From the NCBI GenBank assembly GCA_025350085.1, contig JANXYI010000282.1, positions 1 to 7,714 of the forward strand: a DNA stretch of 7,714 nt. Direction: 5' to 3'. Position numbers and translations under genes: made by a program. Shown here piece by piece: positions 1 to 6,623 of this stretch. This DNA is from Deltaproteobacteria bacterium (GTDB lineage Bacteria > Desulfobacterota > Desulfovibrionia > Desulfovibrionales > Desulfovibrionaceae). The first letter of the stretch is position 1. Each line of letters opens with the position of its first letter. The notes under the pieces are model-generated. The model saw only the letters and a list, made by a program, of their open reading frames with translations, ran no database searches and was not told the origin of the DNA.

Positions 1-2194
1 TGATGATGCGCTGGTCCGTGTCCCGCGCCCAGAAGTCAAAGGGCAGGTTGCGCAGCATGGCCGCAAGCAGGGCGTCCTTCTGCGCCAGGGCCGCCTCGGC
101 CGCCTTGCGTTCGGTGATGTCGCGGACATTGACCACAATCCCGCGGATGTCCGGGTTGTCCAGCTGGTTTGTCCCCCAGGCCTCGAGATAGACCCAGGAA
201 CCGTTCTTGTGCCGGTGCCTGTACTGCGCCCCGCCTGTCCCGTTCCTGATGATGGCGGCGAGCGCGGCCGCCACCCCCTCCTGGTCGTCCGGGTGGAGCA
301 ACGCCTTGATGACCGGGATGTTCACCAGCTCGGAAGGCTTGTAGCCAAGCATCCGTTCCACGGCGTCGCTGACAAAAATCTGGGTCCCATCCTTGTCCAG
401 GATGGTGATGGAGTCCGAGGAGTAGCGGATGAGTTCGGAGAAGCGCCGCTGGCTCGCCAGCAGGGCCTCCTCGGCCGCCTTGCGCGCGCTGATGTCCGTG
501 TGCGTTCCGGCCAGCCTGGTCGCCGCGCCGTTTTCGTCGCGGTCCACCACCCGGCTGCGGGTGAGTATCCATTTCCAGCCCCCGGCCCTGGTGCGCATGC
601 GGATCTCAAGGGCGTTGGTCTCGGTATCAAGCAGGCCGGTCTCCACGGTGTGGGTGATTGCCGGAAGGTCGTCCGGGTGCACCAGCTTGGTAAAATTTTC
701 AAAGGTGGCCGGGAACTCGCCGGGCTCATAGCCAAGCATGGTGTAGTAGCGTGGGCTGAAGTAGGCCTCGCCGGTATCCAGCCGCCAGTCCCAGAGCCCG
801 TCGTTGGCCGCGTCGAGCGCCAGCTGCAGGCGCTCCCGGCTCTCGAACAGGGCCTGCTCGGCCTCTTTGCGGTCGCTGATGTCCCGGCGGGAGACGAGGA
901 GGTGCTCCTGCCCCAGCACCAGGGCCCGGCGGATGGACACCTCGACCCAGAACAGGCTGCCGTCCCGGCGCTTGGTCAGCCACTCGGCCACCTGGGGCGT
1001 GCCCTCAAAGGCCTTGCGCATGAGCTCCATGGCGTGGGCCTGGTCATAGGGCGCAGCCCCGAAGCTGATGCCCTCCACCGGGAGGTTCAGCATCTCCTCG
1101 CGCGTGTAGCCGAAGACCTCGCAGGTGCGCTGGTTCACGTCCACGATGCGGCCATCGGGCCAGGTGTGGATGAAGATGAGGTCGCTCACGGAGTTGAAGA
1201 TGGTGCGGAAGCGCTCCTCGCTGGTGCGCAGATCGCCCAGCGTGACGCTGAGTTCCGCGGTCTTGGCGCGCACCCTGCGGCGCAGGGTGAAGTTGAAAAA
1301 GGCCAGGACCACGGCCAGGGCCGCGATGCCCGCCAGGACATACAGCGCCATGCGCAGGCCCGGCCTGCTGGCGATGGGCGCGCCCAGCCACTTTTCCTCG
1401 ATGGCCGTCTGCTGCCGGGCCGGGATGGCCGCAAAGCCGGTCTCCACGAGCTCCAAAAGCGCGCTGTCGCCCTTATTCACGGCCCGGTGGAACTCGCCGG
1501 TATAGAGCACGAAGCCCTGCCGGAACTCGGTGTCCAGGTTCAGCTTGTACAGGTAGTACAAGGCTGGCGGCGCATCGATGGAAAACACGCGGATGTCGTT
1601 GTTCCTGGCCGCGTCGATGATGTCCTTGTAGCTCTCGTACTCCCGGGTGGAGTGGATGCCGTAGCGCTTGAGGACGTCGATGACCGCATCCCCGGCCTTC
1701 ACGCCGATGGTGAAGCCGCGCAGGGACTGGACGTCGCTGATGCCCCCCAGGGACTTGTGGAAGAACACCGGAACGTCGAGCTGGGCGTAGGGCCGGGTAA
1801 AGTCGTAGATCCGGGCCCGCTCTGCGTTCAAAAAAATGGTGTCAATGACGTCGGCCTGGCCGTCCTGCATGAACTTCTGGGCGCGCTCCCAGTCCATGGC
1901 CTGCAGGGTCACGCGCACGCCCGTGGCCTCTTCCCAGGCCTGCCACTGGTCCACCAGCAGGCCCTGGAGCTGGCCCTCGTCGTTGCGGAAGATGTACGGC
2001 GGGTAGTTGTCGTCCAGGACCACGGTGATGGACCTGGGCTTTGCTGCGGGCTCGGCGCCCTGCCCGGCCTCAAGGACAGCCGGGCCAAGGACTGCCAGAA
2101 GCAGGAGCAGCAGGGCCAGCAGGGCGCTGGCCCGTCGCCGCCTGGGGCAGGACGGCAAAGCAAGATTCCCAGCGCTGCGGCTCATGGCGTTCAT
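1..2194 (-). CDS. Membrane sensor: type-3 periplasmic binding domain plus tandem PAS domains (partial, C-terminus off window)
   Basis: The frame is open from the start at 2194 to the left edge, giving 731 residues without a stop. Seen in order: an Arg-rich stretch and Leu-rich signal or anchor segment (about 18-41); a type-3 solute-binding (Venus flytrap) domain (about 55-275) opening with DDNYPPYIF and containing ERARIYDFTRPY; a transmembrane helix (about 282-304); a helical linker; and three PAS domains (about 325-440, 446-570 and 575-695). Each PAS domain ends in a PAC-type motif: DISDRK at 438, DISARK at 567 and DITERK at 692. Another PAS probably begins near 705. R126 and D207 align with the carboxylate- and amine-binding residues of HisJ-type amino-acid binders, so the ligand may be an amino acid or similar small molecule; this is inference. 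The output module (histidine kinase, GGDEF/EAL or other) is beyond the edge. The start at 2194 has AAGGA (2204-2208) nine bases upstream; ATG at 2185 is an in-frame alternative. It is transcribed away from the aconitase operon. Confidence 0.9.
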   Translation of the reverse strand, partial: MNAMSRSAGNLALPSCPRRRRASALLALLLLLLAVLGPAVLEAGQGAEPAAKPRSITVVLDDNYPPYIFRNDEGQLQGLLVDQWQAWEEATGVRVTLQAMDWERAQKFMQDGQADVIDTIFLNAERARIYDFTRPYAQLDVPVFFHKSLGGISDVQSLRGFTIGVKAGDAVIDVLKRYGIHSTREYESYKDIIDAARNNDIRVFSIDAPPALYYLYKLNLDTEFRQGFVLYTGEFHRAVNKGDSALLELVETGFAAIPARQQTAIEEKWLGAPIASRPGLRMALYVLAGIAALAVVLAFFNFTLRRRVRAKTAELSVTLGDLRTSEERFRTIFNSVSDLIFIHTWPDGRIVDVNQRTCEVFGYTREEMLNLPVEGISFGAAPYDQAHAMELMRKAFEGTPQVAEWLTKRRDGSLFWVEVSIRRALVLGQEHLLVSRRDISDRKEAEQALFESRERLQLALDAANDGLWDWRLDTGEAYFSPRYYTMLGYEPGEFPATFENFTKLVHPDDLPAITHTVETGLLDTETNALEIRMRTRAGGWKWILTRSRVVDRDENGAATRLAGTHTDISARKAAEEALLASQRRFSELIRYSSDSITILDKDGTQIFVSDAVERMLGYKPSELVNIPVIKALLHPDDQEGVAAALAAIIRNGTGGAQYRHRHKNGSWVYLEAWGTNQLDNPDIRGIVVNVRDITERKAAEAALAQKDALLAAMLRNLPFDFWARDTDQRII

Positions 2195-2219
2195 GCCCCT
2201 GCATCCTTAAAGGTTCCAG

Positions 2220-2546
2220 TTACCTTAACCCTAGCCTAACGGCCCAGTCCGGGGCAAGGAAATATTGAGCAGGCCGGGGGACATTGGCGGGCGGGAGGCC
2301 ACGGAACCCTGCGGCCGTGAGCTGTTTGAACAATCTGTGGAAAAACCCGGCGCCGACAACAGAGGTTGCTGCGAGCCAACCAACCAGAAATTCAAGAGAT
2401 TGTGCGCCCCGCGCTACTGCCCACTTCGCGTAGAGCTGGCCGGTCTCGGGGTTCCGGAAGCTCCGGAACACGCCGCCCTGGACCTCCTGGGCCACGGAGT
2501 TGGAACCGGAGTCGTCGTTCTCCCGGCACCGCAGGCTGCGGACCAT
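2220..2546 (-). CDS. Doubtful small hypothetical protein or gene remnant
   Basis: A minus-strand frame runs from ATG at 2546 to TAA at 2220 (108 residues); an upstream GTG at 2633 would extend it to 137. The N-terminal part (about 2390-2546) reads like real protein: codons mostly end in G or C, and the sequence includes EVQGGVFRSFRNPETGQLYAKW-type text, given here only in part. Past about 2400 the codon use becomes mixed and the sequence less convincing. No good ribosome-binding site precedes ATG 2546. No family was recognised. It could be a small orphan gene, the decayed or frameshifted remnant of a longer one, or chance reading in G+C-rich DNA. If real, it ends only 25 bases before the sensor start on the same strand. 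Confidence 0.25.
   Translation of the reverse strand: MVRSLRCRENDDSGSNSVAQEVQGGVFRSFRNPETGQLYAKWAVARGAQSLEFLVGWLAATSVVGAGFFHRLFKQLTAAGFRGLPPANVPRPAQYFLAPDWAVRLGLR
2451..2469. repeat. Perfect 8-bp inverted repeat with 3-base loop
   Basis: Arms GTTCCGGA (2451-2458) and TCCGGAAC (2462-2469) pair perfectly around the loop AGC. No T-run follows on either strand, so it is not a standard intrinsic terminator. Read on the minus strand, it falls within the doubtful small frame as a repeated Phe-Arg pair, so it may just be a consequence of coding sequence. An operator or RNA hairpin is possible but unsupported. Confidence 0.5.
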
Positions 2547-2695
2547 GCCGGGGCCGGACAAACAGGCCAAACCCGGAGGTGGCGGCCATGCCGCGTCGGC
2601 CTGCGTCCGGTCCGGACCATCCGGCACCCGCACTTGCCCGCCGCGTGATTTCCGGCTAAGGAACGTCTTTTACAACACTCCGAAAATGGGATTCC

Positions 2696-4339
2696 ATGAC
2701 CGACAGACCCGTGAAATTCGACCGTACCGCTGCGTCCAGGTCCAGACTCTCGCCCCTGGAGGACCTCCTCGACCTGGACGCCAAGCTCCTGTCCATGGTG
2801 GCCCGCCGCTGCCGCATCGTCCAGGGCATGGCCAAGGGACGGCAAGTCCTGGAGCGCGACCTGGAGAAGCAGCTGCGCATCGGCTTTGAGGCCGCGGCCC
2901 GCAAGCAGGGCCTGGACCTGCGCCTGGCGCGCCAGCTCCTGCCCGTGCTCAACGCCTTCGGCCTGGAGCCCCAGGACAGCCGCCGCGCCCAGGACAAGCC
3001 CTTTGCCCTGATCCCGCGCTCCGAGGCTGCGGACATCGACATCCTCGGCCCGCGCTCCCTTGCGCGCACACGCATGCTGGCCGTGCTGGCCGCGGCCGTT
3101 GGTGCGCCCATGCGCCTCACCGGCGTGGTCCTGAACGACCCCCTGGTGGAACTGGTCAAGGCCCTGAACCAGGCCGGGGCGCACCTCGCCTGGACCGCGG
3201 ACGAGCTCACCAATTCCGCCACCCAGGGCAAGCCCGAAGAGTCCCCCCTGCGCTTCGAGGACGTGCTCGTCTTTGCCGGGGAGGAGGCCTTCACCCTGTT
3301 TGCCCTGCTGGCGCTCGCCCTGCGCGAGGCCGGGCGCTCCAAGTTCGCGGGCGGGCCGAACCTCAAGTTCCTGGATTTGCGGCACCTGGACGCGCTGCTG
3401 CCGCACCTGGGCGCGCGCCTGGCGCCCATGAACCCGCGCTCGCGCGGGCTGCCCGCGCGCCTGGAGTCCGGCGGCCGCATGGCCTCGCGCCTGGAGCTTT
3501 TGCCCGAGACCCCGCCGCTCTTTGCCCAGGCCCTGGCCCTGGTTGCCTGGAGCTATCCCGAGGGCCTGCGCCTGGTGCTCTCCAGCGAGCCCGTAGCCGC
3601 AGCGGCCCAGGCCCTGGCCCTGGACGAGGCCGTGGCGACCCTGGCCCTGTGCCAGGTGCCCGCGCGCCGCCAGGGCGACGAATACGTCATCCCGGTTGCC
3701 AGGCCGAAGATCCCGGCTACGCCTGTCCTGCCGCTGGACCCCGCGCTCTCGGCCTACCTGCTGGCCCTGCCCAGCCTGGCTGGCGGCGTGGCGCGCCTGG
3801 CCGGAGACCTGGCCCTGCCCGCGCCCGTGCGCGAGGACTTCGCGGCGCTCGGCATCAATGTGGTCAGCGAGTCCGGCGCGGTCCTGGCCCGCCAGGCGGC
3901 CCTGGCCCCGGCCCAGACCCTGAGCATGGGCCTTGTCGCCGACTACATGCCCCTGGCCCTCACCCTGGCCGTAAAGGCCGGCAGTGGCCGTGTGCTGCTG
4001 CCGCTGGACCCCACCGCGCGCCTGAGCGCCGTGGACCTGCTGGAGCGCCTGGGCGTCGGCTTCGAGGCCGAGGACGACGCGCTGACCGTGCTGTCCGGCG
4101 CGCCGCTCACCTGGGAGGGCGTGTGGACCAGCCCGGACGCGCACACCACCCTGGCCCTGGCCCTCTTGTCCTTCCTGCGGCCGGGCATCGCCATCGACAA
4201 CCCCGGCGGCCTGGCCCTGCTCTGGCCCAGGTTCTGGTCCGTGTACAACGCCCTGCCGGTGGTGCGGGATCTTTCCCCTGCGCCCAAGGAACCCGAGAAG
4301 CATGTGGCCAAGTCCAGGAAACAGCGTGTCCGGGTCTGA
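2696..4339 (+). CDS. AroA (EPSP synthase)-like protein with chorismate-mutase-like N-terminus, probably non-catalytic
   Basis: The 547-residue product has two parts. Residues about 20-95 resemble an AroQ-type chorismate mutase helix: the LDAKLL segment at 27-32 and the ARR at 36-38 match the E. coli domain. The Arg equivalent to R28 is kept, but R11 becomes Leu and K39 becomes Arg. Residues about 105-525 follow the EPSP synthase two-domain pattern. Aligned by eye to E. coli AroA, the PGSKS region is GPRS (118-121; K22 to Arg), the NAGTAMR region is GEEAFTLF (195-202), K340/E341 become D438/P439, R386 becomes T484 and K411 becomes Leu near 508; the equivalents of D313 (D416) and R344 (R442) persist. 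True AroA makes EPSP from shikimate-3-phosphate and PEP; loss of these residues argues against that reaction. The family is inferred from the fold pattern; ligand and role are unknown. The ribosome-binding site before ATG 2696 is weak. It heads an apparent operon and its end overlaps the next gene. Confidence 0.8.
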   Translation: MTDRPVKFDRTAASRSRLSPLEDLLDLDAKLLSMVARRCRIVQGMAKGRQVLERDLEKQLRIGFEAAARKQGLDLRLARQLLPVLNAFGLEPQDSRRAQDKPFALIPRSEAADIDILGPRSLARTRMLAVLAAAVGAPMRLTGVVLNDPLVELVKALNQAGAHLAWTADELTNSATQGKPEESPLRFEDVLVFAGEEAFTLFALLALALREAGRSKFAGGPNLKFLDLRHLDALLPHLGARLAPMNPRSRGLPARLESGGRMASRLELLPETPPLFAQALALVAWSYPEGLRLVLSSEPVAAAAQALALDEAVATLALCQVPARRQGDEYVIPVARPKIPATPVLPLDPALSAYLLALPSLAGGVARLAGDLALPAPVREDFAALGINVVSESGAVLARQAALAPAQTLSMGLVADYMPLALTLAVKAGSGRVLLPLDPTARLSAVDLLERLGVGFEAEDDALTVLSGAPLTWEGVWTSPDAHTTLALALLSFLRPGIAIDNPGGLALLWPRFWSVYNALPVVRDLSPAPKEPEKHVAKSRKQRVRV

Positions 4340-4625
4340 GACCAGCGCCCTGTGCGCGGCCGAGTCTCAGGCCATCGCCCTGTGCGAGGCCGAGATCGCC
4401 GGGTTCACCTCCCAGCGCGACGAGTGCGTGCGCCGGGTGCGTGAGCTCATGGCGGCCGAGGACCCGGCCAAGGGCGTGTTCCATGCCCAGGAGATCTTTC
4501 TGAACCAGCGCGACAAACTGCGCCTGGAGGTGGAGATCCAGTTCCGGACGAACAAGATCAACCGCATCCGCAAGGGCTTCGTGGAATCCGACGGCGCCCA
4601 GGACGCTGGCGGCTTCGTATTCTAG
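4302..4625 (+). CDS. Small charged helical (coiled-coil-like) hypothetical protein
   Basis: The 107-residue product has no signal peptide or membrane segment, so it is probably cytoplasmic. From about residue 20 to 95 it is rich in Glu, Arg, Lys and Leu with heptad-like spacing, suggesting one or two long helices; the tail is Gly/Asp-rich and ends in GGFVF. No family was recognised. ATG 4302 overlaps the preceding gene by 38 bases and has AAGGA eleven bases upstream. GTG 4326 is a good alternative (99 residues, 14-base overlap) because AGGA lies six bases before it. The overlap suggests translational coupling to the AroA-like protein, and the aconitase start follows 35 bases after its stop. 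A role as partner of one of these neighbours is a guess from position only. Confidence 0.75.
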   Translation: MWPSPGNSVSGSETSALCAAESQAIALCEAEIAGFTSQRDECVRRVRELMAAEDPAKGVFHAQEIFLNQRDKLRLEVEIQFRTNKINRIRKGFVESDGAQDAGGFVF

Positions 4626-4660
4626 CCCAGAGTAAGCAAGCACAAGGAGCACCCCCCCAG

Positions 4661-6583
4661 ATGGCCAAGGCCCGCAACCTCACCCAGAAGATCATCGCCC
4701 AGCACCTCGTGTGCGGCAAAATGAAGCCCGGCACGGAGATCGGTCTCAAGATCGACCAGACGCTGACCCAGGACGCCACCGGCACCATGGCCTGCCTGCA
4801 GTTCGAGGCCATCGGCATCCCGCGCGTGCGCACCGAGCTCTCGGTCAGCTACGTGGACCACAACACCCTGCAGACCGGCTTCCGCAACCCCGACGACCAC
4901 CGCTACCTGCGCACCATCGCAGCCAAGTACGGCATGGTCTTCTCACCCGCAGGCACCGGCATCTGCCACCAGCTGCACCTGGAAAATTTCGCCAAGCCCG
5001 GCCGCACCCTCATCGGCTCGGACTCCCACACCCCCACCGCGGGCGGCGTGGGCGCGCTGGCCATCGGCGCGGGCGGCCTGTCCGTGGCGCTGGCCATGGC
5101 CGGAATGCCCTACATGCTGCCCATGCCCAAGGTCGTGCGCGTGTTTCTGACCGGCCGTCTCAAGGGCTGGGCCAGCGCCAAGGACGTCATCCTGCACCTG
5201 CTGGGCATGCTGACCGTCAAGGGCGGCGTGGGCAAGGTCATGGAGTTCGCCGGGCCGGGCGTGGCCACGCTCTCCGTGCCGGAGCGCGCCACCATCACCA
5301 ACATGGGCGCGGAGCTGGGCGCCACCACGAGCCTCTTCCCCAGCGACACCCAGACCAAGAAATTCCTGTCGCGCATGGGCCGGCCCGAGGACTTCGTGGC
5401 GCTGGCCGCCGACCCCAAGGCCACGTACGACGAGGAAGTGGCCATCGACCTCTCGTCCATCGAGCCCCTGGCCGCGGCCCCGCACATGCCGGACAAGATG
5501 GTGCGCATCGCCGAGTTGGACGGCCTGGCCGTGGACCAGGCGGCCATCGGCTCCTGCACCAACTCCTCCTACTCCGACCTCAAGGCCACGGCGCAGCTGC
5601 TCCAAGGCAGGCGCATCAACCCGGCCACCGACCTCTTGATCGCCCCGGGCTCCAAGCAGGTCTTGAAGCTGCTCACGGCCGAGGGCCTGCTCGACCCGCT
5701 ACTCGACGCCGGGGCGCGCATCCTGGAATGCGCCTGCGGACCCTGCATCGGCATCGGCGGCTCGCCGGTGTCGAGGGGCGTGTGCGCGCGCACCTTCAAC
5801 CGCAACTTCGAGGGCCGCAGCGGCACCCAGGACGCCCAGGTGTATCTGGTGAGCCCGCTCACCGCGGCCCAGGCGGCGCTGAACGGCAGGTTCACCAACC
5901 CGGCCACCTGGGGCACACCGCCGAGGAAGGCCGAGCTGCCGCGCCGCGCCCCGAGCATCCGCCAGCTCTTCGTGTTCCCGCCCGAGAACGGCGCGGACGT
6001 CGAGGTGCTGCGCGGGCCGAACATCGCGGCCCTGGAACGCTTCGCCGGGCTGCCGGACAAGCTCACGGGCAGGGTCGTGCTCAAGGTGGGCGACAACATC
6101 ACCACCGACCACATCATGCCCGCGGGCGCGGCCATCATGGCCCTGCGCTCGAACATCCCGGCCATAGCCGAGCACGTGTTCACCAAGGTGGACCCGGAGT
6201 TCGTGGCCCGCATCCGCGCCGAGGGCGGCGGGTTCATCCTGGGCGGCGAGAACTACGGCCAGGGCTCCAGCCGCGAGCACGCGGCGCTGGCCCCGCGCCA
6301 CCTGGGCGTGCGCGCCGTCATCGTCAAGAGCCTCGCACGCATCCACCGCGCCAACCTGGTCAACTTCGGCATCCTGCCGCTCTTGCTGGTCAACAAGGAC
6401 GACTACGAGACCCTGGCCCAGGGCGCGGGCCTCGTCATCCCGTTCAAGGACATCCAGCCGGGCAGGCCCGTGGACGTTCAGGTGGACGGTGGGGCCAAGA
6501 TCCAGCTGACAAATGATTTGACGGCCCAGGAGCTCACGATTATCCAATCAGGCGGACTGCTGAACACCGTCCGCGCCTCCTAG
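4661..6583 (+). CDS. acn: Aconitate hydratase, Aquifex-type single-chain aconitase
   Basis: Catalyses citrate to isocitrate via cis-aconitate with a [4Fe-4S] cluster in the cytoplasm. In anaerobes of this kind it feeds a partial citric acid cycle toward 2-oxoglutarate and glutamate. The 640 residues cover the whole family architecture: an N-terminal LeuC-like catalytic part with GSDSHTPTAGG (119-129), GSCTNS with cluster ligand C299, and CGPC with ligands C359 and C362; then a LeuD-like swivel domain with GDNITTDH (477-484) and the active-site segment QGSSREH (S536, S537, R538). The length is close to the roughly 650-residue Aquifex-type group and much shorter than the roughly 890-residue AcnA or AcnB. 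An extra Cys, C357, sits two residues before the ligand pair. The start has AAGGAG (4644-4649) eleven bases upstream. No terminator is visible before the next gene, 40 bases downstream. Homoaconitase or isopropylmalate dehydratase is less likely because both domains are in one chain and the swivel motif is aconitase-like. Confidence 0.95.
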   Translation: MAKARNLTQKIIAQHLVCGKMKPGTEIGLKIDQTLTQDATGTMACLQFEAIGIPRVRTELSVSYVDHNTLQTGFRNPDDHRYLRTIAAKYGMVFSPAGTGICHQLHLENFAKPGRTLIGSDSHTPTAGGVGALAIGAGGLSVALAMAGMPYMLPMPKVVRVFLTGRLKGWASAKDVILHLLGMLTVKGGVGKVMEFAGPGVATLSVPERATITNMGAELGATTSLFPSDTQTKKFLSRMGRPEDFVALAADPKATYDEEVAIDLSSIEPLAAAPHMPDKMVRIAELDGLAVDQAAIGSCTNSSYSDLKATAQLLQGRRINPATDLLIAPGSKQVLKLLTAEGLLDPLLDAGARILECACGPCIGIGGSPVSRGVCARTFNRNFEGRSGTQDAQVYLVSPLTAAQAALNGRFTNPATWGTPPRKAELPRRAPSIRQLFVFPPENGADVEVLRGPNIAALERFAGLPDKLTGRVVLKVGDNITTDHIMPAGAAIMALRSNIPAIAEHVFTKVDPEFVARIRAEGGGFILGGENYGQGSSREHAALAPRHLGVRAVIVKSLARIHRANLVNFGILPLLLVNKDDYETLAQGAGLVIPFKDIQPGRPVDVQVDGGAKIQLTNDLTAQELTIIQSGGLLNTVRAS

Positions 6584-6623
6584 GGGCCAAGCCACCGGCC
6601 AATCACGAACAATCGGAGAGACC

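Larger units (their letters stand above)
2195..2695. other. Divergent intergenic region of about 500 bases
   Basis: This stretch lies between the divergent sensor gene and the plus-strand operon, so promoters for both should be here. No strong sigma-70 or sigma-54 consensus was found. Weak candidates share the hexamer TTGCCC: on the plus strand TTGCCC, 17 bases, then TAAGGA (ending about 30 bases before the 2696 start); on the minus strand TTGCCC, 18 bases, then TAGGGT just upstream of the sensor gene. Both have poor -10 boxes and are not annotated separately. The part around 2330-2410 is richer in A+T than its surroundings. No tRNA, tmRNA, RNase P or SRP RNA signature was recognised by eye. 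A doubtful minus-strand frame and a hairpin inside it are listed separately. Confidence 0.6.

Noticed and set aside
209..2239. Long plus-strand open frame of 676 codons opposite the sensor gene
   Set aside because: It is the antisense shadow of the minus-strand sensor, whose product has clear binding-domain and PAS motifs. The plus-strand translation is low-complexity and has no recognisable domain; long antisense frames are common at this G+C content.
2609..2618. Palindrome GGTCCGGACC as a possible operator
   Set aside because: A perfect 10-bp palindrome, but short and made of CCGG steps that recur by chance in such G+C-rich sequence; no second copy or adjacent promoter supports it.
2195..2695. 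Structured RNA gene (6S, RNase P, SRP or tmRNA) in the spacer
   Set aside because: No conserved core sequence of these RNAs was found on either strand by eye; a covariance-model search would be decisive.
2414..4303. Long minus-strand open frame of 629 codons opposite the AroA-like gene
   Set aside because: The translation is Gly/Gln/Ala/Arg-rich repetitive text typical of antisense reading; the plus-strand frame gives a coherent AroA-like protein.
4711..6516. Plus-strand 601-codon frame overlapping aconitase
   Set aside because: An Arg/Gly/His/Pro-rich out-of-frame translation; the aconitase frame holds all cluster ligands and active-site motifs.
6584..6623. Possible terminator between aconitase and the chaperone gene
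   Set aside because: Only a 4-bp GGCC/GGCC pairing is present with no T-run, and the gap is just 40 bases, so read-through is more likely.
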